A DNA stretch of 64,000 bases from Acanthaster planci (taxonomy: Eukaryota > Echinodermata > Asteroidea > Valvatida > Acanthasteridae), in NCBI RefSeq assembly GCF_001949145.1, contig NW_019091483.1, positions 437,397-501,396 of the forward strand, read 5' to 3'. This document shows, piece by piece, positions 34,801-46,600 of the stretch. The notes beneath the pieces are model-generated. The model was not told the DNA's origin. It saw only the letters and a list, made by a program, of their open reading frames with translations, and did no database searches. Every line of letters begins with the position of its first letter. Positions within the stretch are counted from its first letter, which is position 1. Position numbers and translations under genes: made by a program.

Positions 34801-37800
34801 GAGGAGATCTCCAATGTGGAGCTGGCGCACGCATTTCAGCAGATGTGGCAGAAGAGGAGGTGAATCTGTGACTATTATTATTATAATTTCTTTTTTATAC
34901 TGGGTGACTCATTCAGTTCATAAAAAAACAAACTGTTCTCTTATGAGTCCCAGTGAACAATCATAAGACAAGAGAAAAAGAGAATTAAAATTGAACCAGG
35001 TAAAACTACATATCTATAGATAAAAATACTAAGAATAATGAAAATAATATGAGTAAAGAAAACTTAGAATATAAAGTAAGCAGAGTATCAATTATAAATT
35101 CACAATAAAACATTCAAGGGAGTTGATTTTTTAAAAATACTTAAACTTCTTGGGATGGGATGCTTTAACGCCACAGGCAGTTTGTTCCAAGCCTGCACAC
35201 CTTGAAATTGGAACGTTCTCTTCCCAAATTCTGACACCATCAGCTTGATCAGTAGAGGCGGCTACAGTGGATATCTTTAAGTTGCTGTGCACTGAAATTA
35301 GCCTGGCACAGAAATTATCAGTATTGTGAACTATTTCTGGTAATGGATTAATCAAGGATTCCTCAAAACCACCCTAGACACTGTAGTTTGTAAACCTGAA
35401 GAAACCTATAGAGGAGACACTCAAATGTAATTGGGAGTTGAACCCCAGAAATATATTCTGGGTAAAACCCATGAATCAACTAGGGACTAAAAATCCAATT
35501 TTCATGTTGACTGACCCGGGAATTGAACCCAGGCCCCCAGAGGTGAAAGGTGAGGAAAACAAAACTATGCCAACCTGACTTCCCGTAAATTACTGCTCAG
35601 CTTTGAAAAACGTTGGGACCTTTTGCCTGTTCTAATATCATGTGATGTTTACTACATGCAAGTGGTACTCAGCTGATTTTTGCTTACCACATAAGTTCAG
35701 TCAGGAAAAGTTTCTGTGTAGAATCCTCGTGGACTCTTACATTGTGATGGACGGTAAAAAAGGTACAATGTATCAAAGTAACACTGTGGACTTTTAGTGA
35801 GATGAATATTAATGGATGTTGCATTTATTGTCACCAACAGGAAGTGACCATTCTAGACTACTGAAATTTCATTTTAAAAGTTGAAAATGAAATAATCTAT
35901 GTTAAATATTTTGAAAAATCTTTGCCCTTTTTTACTGTTTGTTGTACTCCCAAGAGGGTTGTTTTGGGACTTCATTGCAGTTTGGTTTTGCCCTTTTTTA
36001 AAGTCAGTTCTCACCTTATGTGTTATATTTGCAGATACCATGAGGTACTATACATCATAGACACCTGCCAGGCAGTGTCCATGTTCCAGCTCTTCTATTC
36101 TCCCAACATCCTAGCCGTAGGCTCCAGCCAGGTCGGGGAAGATTCACTCTCTGTAAGTGCACCACTTCATTTGAATCCTTGGAAACGTTGCTGGATTTAC
36201 ATGCCACCAGATAATGAAAGCTTGGTTTCCTTGAGCGGGTGCGTTATGGAACAGCGGTGCACCCAAAATCCACAGTCATCAAAGGATGCATCCGAAGGAC
36301 TTACCTATAGCTGCGACTTGCAGTAACTCACAAGTGTATGGGAAATGGCTTCAGCCAGTTGCCTCCACGGGTGCACTCTTATTTCTGGCTAAAGCAGGGA
36401 CTCTCAAGCTCTGGCCAATTTGCTTGGTCGTGGCTTGGAATTACACAGGACTGTATGGAAAGTGGCTCCAGCCACAACCATAGACTCAATATCAAGCCAC
36501 AGCCAAGTCATTCAAAAATGGCCTCGGTTGCAGCCCAAGACCTGACCTCATTGCTAAGAGTATACAATAAGAGAATGCCTTTTTCAGGTTTATTGGTTGT
36601 GTTGCCCCGTCAAATGCATGTGTAAATGAGCCAGTTGGGGATTTCAGCTGTGCCTGCTCATTAATGACGCACCTCATTGGTCATTTAAGAACATCCATGG
36701 GCTTACACAAAGTATGGCCCTATCAGTGTGGCCATAGGCCAAGTTAAATCACACGCTGAGCACACGCAAGCTGACGTAACATCAGGTGCTTCGTGTTTGA
36801 ATGACCTTGCCTATTTCCAGCACTGAATTGGCTCGTTGATAAACCAAGAAGTTGTAAGGGCATGTTATATATACTTTGCATGTGCACACACCCACCATCC
36901 CAGTCCGAGCCTTTGCTGATCAGTACTCGCATACTTAAGTACATTCCATATAAATTACATTAGCATGTGTGACTGACGGGCCAGAAAGTAACACTCAGAG
37001 ACCGAGGGTAATCAGTTGCATGATCTATTTACCATTTGGAGTCTTGAAAATGTTAATCCCAACATTTTTGTGTATTTTTCACAGCACCATGTGGACCCAG
37101 CTATTGGTGTGTACATCATTGACAGATACACTTACTATGCCCTGGAATTTTTAGAGAAAATTACACCAACCAGCAAGAAAACAATGGCAGACTTTGTAAG
37201 TGTGTGTTTTTGTTTTATCAACAATCCAAGCAAACAGCGTATGCCATTCTTTGTCGGGGGAGTCATTCTGTTTTGTGCTTTGCTCAATATCATCAATGCT
37301 AGAGAACTTACATCCTGGAGAAACCTTGTCAGAGTAACAAAGAATACTTTGTGCATCAAAATAAAGTAGTGATACGACTTATGGCAACAAAACTGTTTCG
37401 TAGATTGGTCCATGTGAAACTCCTGGCTCACAAAAGGAAGTGAAGAACACATTGTGATGGGGACAGGTGTGCCCGAATATAAGTGGATGATGGCAGTAAT
37501 GCTCATGTGCCCTATAATATGTATCGGTGCTATTTCTCATTTTTCACCAGTGAAGAGCTTATGTGTACAAAGACCCTGTACTTTGGAACATAGCTGGAAT
37601 TCCAACAGGATCAAGCTGAACCCTGCTCAAACCCTGTCTGATAAATCTAATCTGCCTACCTGTTCTTGTTTCTGTTATTGGAAATGAAGTACATGTAAAT
37701 GTGTCTGTTCCTACATCTGTCTTTTGGTTCTTTCCAAAGTTCAAAGTGTGTCCGCAGCATGTCTGCCGCTCCACCCCGGGAGTCCGCACCAATCTCTTCC

Positions 37801-38627
37801 GGCGCGACATCACCAAGGTTCCCATCACAGACTTCTTTGGGAGTGTCCGCAACGTAGAGCTCTCGGCAATGACTATCCCGCTGAACAACGAGACAGACCG
37901 TGGAGAGGGGGGTAGACAGAATAAGGGGGAGGAAGGGGATAGGATGGAACAGCCAGAACACTACAGGTTTGTGGAGCAGTTTCCATCCATAGAAGAAACT
38001 AGGGAAAAGGTACAGTTATGGTGTTTTTCTTACTTTTACTTCACTGAAACCCTGTGTTCAGATATCTTTGTTTATGCTGACAACTTTGTATGATGCATCC
38101 TTTGCACAATGATTTGCCCCCTTGCCAAGAGTCTGGAATTGATATGAAGTTTGTGTTGATACCCATGCACATGTACCTGTCTTAGCTTTACAAAATCGAG
38201 AAGTCTTCCTTAATCAGAAAAATCAGTTAATGACAGTATTCATATTCTTTGAAGCATTGCTTGCTTCTGTCGAAGTCTCTGGAGATAGGACTGACTGCTT
38301 GCCAAAAATTTGAACTGTACAATTTGCTAAAAGACAAAGGACACCTGACTGCAGTATAGCCACTGTGGTCATGGCTATTTAGAACTGCGAGGAATAGGCA
38401 GTATTTATGTATAAGCCCCATAAATGGTAGTTGTTAGAAAAATCTATGTCTGAAAAGAAAGCCAGTTTTTAGTTCTGTGGCAGTAACGAATTTAACCAAC
38501 CAGTGTATTGGTTTCTTCTCAGGAGACGGCCGTACCTCAGGTCAAGTTTTCTGGTCAGTTTCTGGTAGCGAGCAGCGCCTTCCTCGCCTTAGTTGTCATT
38601 GTCGTCTTTGGTCGATTAGCATCGTGA
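31745..38627 (+). CDS. PIGK: PIGK, catalytic subunit of GPI-anchor transamidase (9 exons)
   Basis: Exons: 31745-31825, 32379-32435, 33105-33255, 34119-34195, 34651-34859, 36035-36152, 37085-37195, 37740-38009, 38523-38627. All are GT-AG with consistent phases; 1179 nt, 392 aa (human 395). The product is a C13-family (legumain/caspase-like) cysteine peptidase in the ER membrane that cleaves the C-terminal signal of precursors and joins the protein to GPI. Seen: signal peptide (residues 1 to about 24), [20 protein letters not shown], catalytic His161 in YMTGHGG, catalytic Cys203 in [22 protein letters not shown], and a C-terminal membrane helix at about 371-388. His and Cys match human His164 and Cys206. 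The luminal segment before the membrane helix is Gly/Glu/Arg-rich and diverged. The tail after the helix is only a few residues (GRLAS). The gene looks intact. Confidence 0.96.
31900..32019. mobile_element. 120-bp palindromic MITE with 9-bp target duplication
   Basis: Ends are TAGCCCCACTAGTG and, in complement, TAGCCCCACCAGTG. The inverted similarity runs about 42 bases inward (ACGGACTCT, CGCTCCATC). The direct repeat GGGCAAAGG flanks it on both sides (31891-31899 and 32020-32028). It has no coding capacity and lies in PIGK intron 1. A 9-bp duplication would suit a Mutator- or Merlin-type source, which is inference. Confidence 0.8.
32379..32435 (+). CDS. PIGK: PIGK exon 2
   Basis: Encodes [19 protein letters not shown], the start of the mature peptidase domain. 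Acceptor CTGTTTAG, donor CTG|GTAAGC, phase 0. Confidence 0.93.
33105..33255 (+). CDS. PIGK: PIGK exon 3
   Basis: Encodes [20 protein letters not shown] through [12 protein letters not shown], nearly identical to the family consensus. Acceptor GTTTCAG, donor CCTG|GTAAAA, phase 1. Confidence 0.95.
33616..33697 (+). repeat. Direct tandem duplication, 41-bp unit x2
   Basis: Units 33616-33656 and 33657-33697 share ATGCACAACTTACAGCAAGG and the following bases, with one difference at the end. It lies in PIGK intron 3 and is a recent local duplication. Confidence 0.85.
34119..34195 (+). CDS. PIGK: PIGK exon 4
   Basis: Encodes [20 protein letters not shown] and DYRGYE. Acceptor CTGCAG, donor GAG|GTACAA, phase 0. 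Confidence 0.93.
34651..34859 (+). CDS. PIGK: PIGK exon 5: catalytic histidine
   Basis: Encodes [20 protein letters not shown] through AFQQMWQKR and includes [11 protein letters not shown] with catalytic His161. Donor AG|GTGAAT, phase 2. Confidence 0.95.
34876..35350 (-). mobile_element. LINE 3'-end fragment (CR1/L2-like)
   Basis: On the minus strand, plus 35122-35222 reads [15 protein letters not shown] then PRSLSIFK, the usual last residues of CR1/L2/Jockey-type reverse transcriptase ORFs (WNxLP plus a basic helix). The 3' flank runs to an AATAATAAT-type tail at about 34876-34890, as in elements of this group. It is 5'-truncated and lies in PIGK intron 5. Confidence 0.55.
35420..35578 (-). 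mobile_element. tRNA-derived SINE, copy 2
   Basis: Read in complement it begins TCAGGTTGGCATAGT, carries the RNA polymerase III B-box-like GGGTTCAATTCCCGGG, then GGGTTTTACCCAGAATAT. All three blocks recur in the same order in the copy at 53291-53666. The inner 3' part is diverged or missing. It abuts the LINE fragment in PIGK intron 5. Confidence 0.65.
36035..36152 (+). CDS. PIGK: PIGK exon 6: catalytic cysteine
   Basis: Encodes [20 protein letters not shown], with catalytic Cys203, then [10 protein letters not shown]. Acceptor TTTGCAG, donor TCT|GTAAGT, phase 0. Confidence 0.95.
37085..37195 (+). CDS. PIGK: PIGK exon 7
   Basis: Encodes [20 protein letters not shown] and [17 protein letters not shown]. 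Acceptor TTTCACAG, donor TTT|GTAAGT, phase 0. Confidence 0.94.
37740..38009 (+). CDS. PIGK: PIGK exon 8
   Basis: Encodes [20 protein letters not shown], then [13 protein letters not shown], both strongly conserved. A hydrophilic Gly/Glu/Arg-rich luminal segment follows, ending EETREK. Acceptor CCAAAG, donor AAG|GTACAG, phase 0. Confidence 0.93.
38523..38627 (+). CDS. PIGK: PIGK exon 9: membrane anchor and stop
   Basis: Encodes [12 protein letters not shown], a hydrophobic helix [17 protein letters not shown], then GRLAS and TGA (38625-38627). Acceptor CTTCTCAG. Confidence 0.92.
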   Translation, partial: ETAVPQVKFSGQFLVASSAFLALVVIVVFGRLAS

Positions 38628-39061
38628 CCATGGAATATTATCTGGTTGCCAAGTAACAGAAGTACATGTAGATGATATCATCTTCAGTGACTCATCTTTT
38701 TATTGATCAAGTGTGAACTTTTTTCATTTGAGTTGTTTAGGGAGGGGTGGATATGTACCTTTACCGTTACAATGAAATACAAAATTTTGTCTTTCAAGCA
38801 CCGTACCTTTCCTCCTCCTTCACACTCAGGAAATCACTTGAAAAGAAAACTTTCTAGGTGTATTTCTTTTCCAAAACATTGATTGATTGATTTGATCATG
38901 TTCACTATTTGCAAAAATTATAAATTCATTCTTTGTTTGGTCTGCCGTTATGTGCCAGTAGGGGATTATCCAGATGCTTCATAGTGGCAAGCATTCATGC
39001 CCATTTATGTTGTTTACAACAGTTTGAATAATGCACTCATATCAGGTTAAATATGAGCATA

Positions 39062-39067
39062 AATAAA
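39062..39067 (+). terminator. PIGK poly(A) signal candidate
   Basis: AATAAA 435 bases after the PIGK stop is the first canonical hexamer in the 3' flank. A second lies at 39629-39634 and could serve a longer 3' UTR. Confidence 0.45.
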
Positions 39068-39639
39068 ATGGGAGACAGGTGTTTGCCACTATCCAGTGTC
39101 TCAACAGTGAGCCATTGAAAATAGGTGCAACTTCAGGTACAAGTTTCTCAGTAGCCTTGAAATAATTTCGACATTTTTGTGAAATGGCCAAAGGAGTTAT
39201 TCTTTATGACAAGAGGTAGAAGTGTCGTCTCACTTGCTCGACCAAGGGTGGATGTGGGGGGGGGTTTGGCCCAATAAACTGATGAGTATATTTTTTTAAA
39301 CAAGATATTAACAAGAGTTAAGATATTAAGGGGCTTCAGTGAAGGTCGTTTCGCATGGAAACAGCCATTTTGTTCAGGAAATTGTTTCTGAGCAGCTGCT
39401 TAATTGTGACTGGTGTGATCAGTTAATGCAAAAGTGCACGGGAGACACTGCTTCCTTGTTTTGACCCCCCCAAATATATTTGGTCTGGAGCCGCCCTTGT
39501 ACTCAACAACCAAACGTTGCTTTCATGGGTTCCCTCCATTATCATTCATAATCTTGGTCCCATTTGTCATCTCTGTGCTAAAAAACAATTCGTCAGAAAA
39601 TTCCATATGTCTGTTGCAATACAATAGAAATAAAGTGGT

Positions 39640-42600
39640 TTGAAATGTTTTGTAAAATTCAAAATGAAAATGGATGTAAATATAGCAAATCCAAGTCCTT
39701 TTTGTATGCTGAAAACTGAACATTAAATACAAGACGGCACTTTTGCTTGTACATGCATGTGTTGTATTGTAGGTTATTTAGGATTGGGGTAACACAGCAC
39801 AGGGCATTATTAGCATTTATATTTCATTTTATATACATCAAGATTTATCCAAAATATGCCATGAAAATCAAGGATCAACCAATAAACACAAATGTCAACA
39901 CATGCATACTCAAGACTCATATGCAGATTACTGGTATTTTAATTACAGACTATCCAATTTACAATTTGAATATTTTACCTGTTGAATTCAAGAAATGTAC
40001 ACATTTCATCCATAAAATATAAAGATTTCTTTCCATATCAGCATACATTTGCATTCTTTCCTGTAACTGAAAGCTGCACCATAGGAGGTGTTAAAAACAT
40101 CAAAATGTTCAAATTAACATATTTACAAAATCATATTGGAACAATTTATACAATTTACAAAGCAGATCTTTGGTGGCTTTAAAATTGAAATCTCAACTAC
40201 TTTAATATGCTAAATTGATAACTATTATCAAAAGAAACAGATTACTATCAAACTAATCCTTGAAGAAAAACACGGTCACTGAACTATCACTAGTCTGCAC
40301 CTTATCCATACACAAATTCCACAGATATTCAAGTAACTTTGCCAAACTTCCCAAATTCTAAAAACAAGTCCAAGGTTCTCTGAATACATGAAAAATTTTT
40401 ACCTTTTCAGAACTACACTTAACCTCCTGCTAAGTTGTCCCTTGATATATGTATGTGAGGGCTTAAACTCTTTTCTAAGTTTCTCCTTTTTTATGGTTTG
40501 ACTGATCGTGGTGAAAGATCTTTGTTTCTTTTTCTGTACTCATTTCCTTTTGGATATTTGTGGATTAATGCAGGCTCTGTACCATATACCATCAGTGCAC
40601 ACATTCAATTTTCAGAATTACACAAAGTCAGCTTGAACCTACATATGGCGATAATGTTGTATCACACAGCCAATTTCTTGGGCATGTACTGCAAAGTCAA
40701 CAAGGTATTTTCTGACTGGACTGGAAATATTAGGCAGTTTCAGAATCATACTTCAATTTTTTGTGATAACGGACCTCCATTGATGTAATACATCAAGACA
40801 AGAATGTGGGAACAGCATGCACCATTCTTTCCACTGCCAATGCAAACAAGCATTAAAAACATCTTTACAATTAACATGCTGCCTCAGGCTACATGGCCCT
40901 TTTATCACAAATCTGTCCATGAAGAGACCGAGGGATGTTTACATGGTCCTTTGAATTTGAATCGCATTATCCCATGTCAGCAAGTCAAGTTCCCGGATAT
41001 TCAAATGAACAAACCATGAAAAAGGCAACCCTTTCGATCAGTGCTGCTTACCCCCCCTCCCCCACTGGTGACCCGACTTGAGATGGATACATAGGCACCC
41101 TGCAAGGGCAGAAGGAAAGTGCTCCCCTCCCAAAAAAATGAAATATATACAAAAGGAAAAAATGCACAAGGATAAACCACCAATTTCCTTTTAAAAAAAT
41201 CCCAAAACTGACCCGTCCACTGTTGATGATTTATCAGTTCACAGCTGAAAAGTCCCCCCCCCCATTTCGCTCCCCAGAAAGAGAAATGTTTATCTTCCCC
41301 TGGCAACATCCATGGATGGACAGATAACTCTTGACCTTTACATGTACCTCTCCTGCAGTACACTGTACATGTAAATTTTGACGAGCAGAACGAAAAAAGA
41401 AAAGAAAAGCACCTTTAAAGAATATGGTCAGTATCTACAGTTTAACTCTCAGCTGTTCCAATCACTTAACTGTTCTATTAGCACACTTTGGTATTGGTCT
41501 TGTGTAAAAGCACAGTCCTTGCAGCGACCCCAATAATAACAGTTTTTTCAGCATTCAGGAATGGGGTTGAGAGTGCTTTATGCTCAGCGGCAAGTGTGGT
41601 ACTCAAAAACCTTTTCAAAACCTATTCACAAATGTACTGCAAGAAGACCAGTACTATTAAAGGCTATGTACGGTCATTGCTTGACGAAATCATACCGACA
41701 TACAAATGCATCGTTTAGGGTTAACATTCAAATTCAGTACTTTTTATATTTCAGTAGGACCTTTTGAAAGATGCTGCTTTTGCCTTGAAACAAAATTCTT
41801 TTACATCCAAAGTCAACAAGCACTGAAAGTCTCTTTCTCACCAACTCAAATCTTGCAGTCAAAGTGGCATAATGGCTAGCCAAGGAAAAGGTTGAGTTGG
41901 AGAAGCAGATTGAAACTGTCCAGACAAATACAGGAGCAAGATCATGAAACTTAAGAAGGTAAATGGAATGCAAAATTGGGACGGTGCCAAAAGATCGAGA
42001 TTGCAAAACGGGCATGCTGAAAGTGGACAACGAAGAAAATGCAATCATCCCAGAGCATGTTTCCCCTGCATAGTTCTGTAATGCAGCTAGGACAGGATGG
42101 AAATTCATTTTGCAACGAGGAAGGAAGACCCTGGCTCTGCGCCTGCACTATCAATCACAAACATTTTTGTTTAGCACCACGCTCCAAGAATATTCAGGAC
42201 AAAAAACGCGTAGACTATGACACTGAGGAGCAGCACAATTTGTCAATACCGATACAAATTACTTGAATACTATGTTAACAAATTAAAACAAAAATCAATC
42301 AATACTGTATCAACAAGCATACAAAAAATACCGGTGGTCATGCATGTAATTAAAAACTTTCTGCAAACTTTGGCGGCCCTTATAAAAATGGCAGTCAGAG
42401 TTTGTAAACAAAAGAAAGGTCTACTGGAGAAGTATCCCACAATCCCACAAGACTGGGAAAGTATCCCACAAAGCATAGCATCTTAGTCAAACGATGTGAA
42501 GGGACACCGACGCTGTTGTAAATGATGTGGCATGTAGTAGCGATTGGACTCTTTCACCAGTTCAAATTCACCTCACCTGTCGGAGCACCTCAAGTTACCC

Positions 42601-43488
42601 GAGATCGTTTATTACTACAGACTTCGCATGACTGTCTAAATGCATATAGCTCCATGGTCTAACCGTGTCATAAAACCAAAGGTCAGTGCGAGGGAAGTAA
42701 CCAAACAAGCTGAGTTAGAGTGCAAGTTTCTTTGCTGTCAAACCTTTTAAACAGCACTACAGCCCGGGCCCAAATCTGGATAATCTTTAATGATTTCCCA
42801 AGAATCGCTGGAGGTACATGTAGATCTGTATAATGACCTGCATAATTTTCTCACTTGAACCAGGAAAAGAACACTGACCTCCATACACTTGCATGTTTTA
42901 CTACACATGTACGGTATGCTGTGTGCTATGCACTATAGTGTGCAGCATATGTGTATACTGAATATTTTCACAGTTCTAATCAGAGAAAGTAAGCGGCATT
43001 TGGCTCTGCTAACCACAAATTTTCACTCTGTTAATCATCATTCTTAGCTTATAACAGTAATGAAGAAATCTTGTGCAGAATTTATAAGCACTGAATCTTC
43101 AGTTATCAGGTGAACGCACATGCAGAAGCCGCAGTTCATGCCAACAATGCCCAATGCATGCACGGCCACCAGATGAGCCTGGGTCTTTCAGAGGAACTAA
43201 CAACATTTTCTCCCTCAGGAGTAACCGTCAAGGAGAACACGAATAGATCAGCGACCTTCAACTGGCTACAAGATCACCTGGGTCTAATTCCATAGAAAAC
43301 AAAATGCTTAGCAAGTTTGTTCACTCAGCAAAAGACAGATGGGGACCAGTCAAAAGCAATAAATAGTGCAAGGCAATTTGGCTAGTTACCTGCCTTTGCT
43401 AAGCAAATATTTTCCCGGCTTCCCAAATTGTTAAAAGCTTGGCAGCTCCTGCAGGCCTGTGTCATTCAAAAGACTGGGTGGTTTGCAA
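39640..43488. other. Convergent intergenic interval (PIGK to sialyltransferase)
   Basis: No exon is recognised on either strand. It must hold the 3' UTR of the minus-strand sialyltransferase; a minus-strand AATAAA (plus 42608-42613) is a plausible end, giving a 3' UTR of about 0.9 kb. The rest is AT-rich with G/C homopolymer patches near 41050 and 41260. Confidence 0.4.
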
Positions 43489-43681
43489 TCATTTCGGGTT
43501 CCAATCAGGTACGTGGAAGTATATCGGTGGTTGTTCGAGAGCCCAACGGGCAAAGATGCTCTTCTCCGTCATAAAGCGGTGAAATCCTTTCTTCCCCTTT
43601 TCATGGGCCCTGTAGTAGCTGCATTCTTTCACTCCAAACTGGTTGTAATAATGGTACGGAACATTTTTGTTGGCCAAGTTT
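43489..43681 (-). CDS. ST6GALNAC: Sialyltransferase exon 4: motifs III and VS, stop
   Basis: Encodes NLANKNVPYHYYNQFG, then FHRFMTEKSIFARWA with the catalytic-type His391 and Glu396, and ends PDWNPK with TGA at 43489-43491. Acceptor TTATTTTACAG. Confidence 0.94.
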
Positions 43682-46600
43682 CTGTAAAATAACAAAACAC
43701 ACACACCTATTTGAACCAGTTTCTGATGTAAATACCTGTCAAATGCATGGGTTGATGAAAAGTGTAATGACAAAAGGCTTGTCTTTCACTTATATACTAT
43801 TTAAAGTACATGTACATATGGCACACGTATGTACATGTATGTGATCATCTCAAAGTAAATTCCTCAAGGCCGACATTAATCTGTAATCAGGAGAATTAGT
43901 GTACATGTAGATGGCATATACGATATGTATGTACATGTACATGTAATCTGCACGGCTATGGACACTCCACGGTTCCATGCATGTACCGGTTCATGTGCTT
44001 GTGGTTTATCTTGGATGCACTAAACACAAGCAGTGAAGTCTCCAGAAAATGTGCATGCAATTGACCAGGTTGGCTTTCAAGTTCAACCTGTATCTTGTAC
44101 ACACTGCCAGTACCGTACATGTACATGCAGTGGAATAATAGTTAATTGGACTGTGTCTGTGCTCCTAAGTGATGCCGCTCACCTCTGACCTTTGTGTTAA
44201 CGGGCTACATGTAGGTACAAAAGCACAAACTAAAAAACATTTTCATTCATTTTTATTCCTGCCGACATTCACATTGGATACCCACATTATACATGAAGGC
44301 AACAAAATGTGCAAGGAAAAAAGTCACAGATCAAATTGGCATAAACTTGTCTTATATGTAAATACATGTACATGTAGTTACATGTACTGTACACCAACAG
44401 TGCATATCTATGCACATCTAAAATAAACATGCATCTGCTCATCCGAATGTAGGTACACGCACAACATGTACATACTGGTACAAGGAAGTACATGCATGTA
44501 CATGTACATGCATGTATACTTGGAATTACACGTACTTACTGGCAATATTCGTCATTTACCATACCATAGACGTGGATTTCATCACATGCTGCCCGAGCCA
44601 AAATCATAGTGAACCATCCTGTGCTCAAGTGTGTTCCTGAACCCATTCTGCCGAAAGAAGAAACGTACACATGCAATGATGTCTCTAGGATTGTTTTAAT
44701 CATACTCTGATTTAGCTTTATTCCAATGCTAAAAGAGAAAACTGAAAATTTCATGTATCGGACATGTGCATGTAGTTGCTTTCTATGCATGTGCATGTAG
44801 TTGCTTCCTATACAGTTGTTGGAGGCGCTGTAATGCTGTACATATATACATGTACATTGCATTTCCAAAGGACGTACATGTACAATATATGTTCATGTAC
44901 AATATATGTTCATGTACAATATTTGTTCCTGTACAATATATGTTCATGTACAATATATGTTCCTGTACAATATTTGTTCCTGTACAATATATGTTCATGT
45001 ACAATATATGTGTATGTTCATGTACAATATATGTTCATGTACAATATACATGTATGTTCATGTACAATATATGTTCATGTACAATATATGTTCGTGTACA
45101 ATATATGTTCCTGTACAATATATGTTCATGTACAATATGTATGTTCATGAGAATCAAGAAGTGCGAGTATATGTACCAACTTGTACATATTTTCATTTTA
45201 CAATTGATGAGCCAAACACATTGCCTTTCTGAGGAGTGAGGCCCTATATTTCGTTGTTTTTTTACACACTTTGAGAAAAGGAAATATGATCAACCAATAA
45301 CAATCGCCTCTCTCTCCTTATTTTTCAAAATAATTGCCCTTGGATGTAGTGCACAAATGCATATGATGAAGAAATCAGCATGGCTCACCTTGGCTTTCCT
45401 GTTTCCTCTTCAAATATCTGATCGGCTTTGGCCATCTGCTCTTGAGTCAGGTAAAAGAAGTCTACCTCCTTGAACTGCTTGGCCAAGTCCTTCAGGTACT
45501 TGTAGGCATATCCTCTCCCGTTGGTCTGCATGGGCTTGGCCGGGCCCCATCCAATGACATAGCGGGAGGAGCTCTCCTGCAGCAGATACTTACGTCGGTT
45601 GCGGAGGTTGGGTGTGGCTGCATGGCCCACCACCCGGACCGTGGTGCGCGACCCCACGTCTTCCTCGTAGCTGGGGACCGGGGCATCATTCATGCGGAAG
45701 ATGCAGTCAGCCTCATCTATCAGGTAGCCCACGCGGGAGTGGAGAAGCTGGCCGGAGCTGGAGACGACGGCGCACTGCATGCAGTGTAGATTCAACTTCT
45801 GAATTTTGGTTGATCAATGCAAAAGACATGTTAACACTTTCTCTAACATGTGAGACCGGCATAAAAACAGACAAGAAGTTAAGTAGTATTCAACTGATGT
45901 CATTTGCACTTGGTCATTGTCCTCTTGAATACTCCACTTGGAAGTCTCACTAAGAGGCCTTGGAGAGTGGCTTAATTTGAAATTAATTCTTTAAATTTGT
46001 GGTACATGTAATTTAAGGCATCCATGGTATCCTGTGGGCAACTGTTCAAATTTTGTTTTAACAGTCCAGGGCAAAAAGGAGTTAAAACAGCAGCTGACTT
46101 TGGCTTCGAAGTACCGGTACTATGCATGTGCAGGTAGCAGTAGTCGATAGTTCCAAGTGCTGTTTACTTGTTCTGACATGTCTGATCTGCTTTCAAAGGT
46201 TACATACATGTACCAGTACAAGTACATGTACGTTAGGAAAAAAATTAAACATTCTTAACATACACGTATGCCACCTATCCATGAATTCATGGTTCCTTCA
46301 ATGCGGCTTCATAATCACTCAGACTTCCTCCATTCCCTCTCTATTCCCAATGCCTAAAAATTTATCTCAACATATTATATCCCCAATACCGTTTTGTGGT
46401 CCAGCACAGATATGTAGCCATGGTGTGTGTACAATGGATCTGGGGTGCCGTTCATGGAATGCACACCGTCGACCAACACTGGTGGGACTGGATTCCTTGC
46501 AAAAGTTCTGCCACTGCTGCCATTGTTCGCATCATGTGAAACAGACGTCCGATTAGAGCTGCTGGTCTCCACTGTTACATTTTTATTTCCCTGCTCCTGG

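Noticed and set aside
41001-41363. Minus-strand open frame of 120 codons in the convergent interval
   Set aside because: It is Trp/Gly/Phe-rich because it reads homopolymer patches; no protein-like pattern.
41900-42500. Possible CRISPR, operon or other prokaryotic-type structure
   Set aside because: The window is plainly eukaryotic; no regularly spaced repeats with unique spacers occur here or elsewhere.
44766-45239. Open frames of 108-157 codons with a Cys/Tyr/Met-rich repeat peptide
   Set aside because: They are the translation of the 17-bp minisatellite in an intron; the same peptide appears in all three frames.
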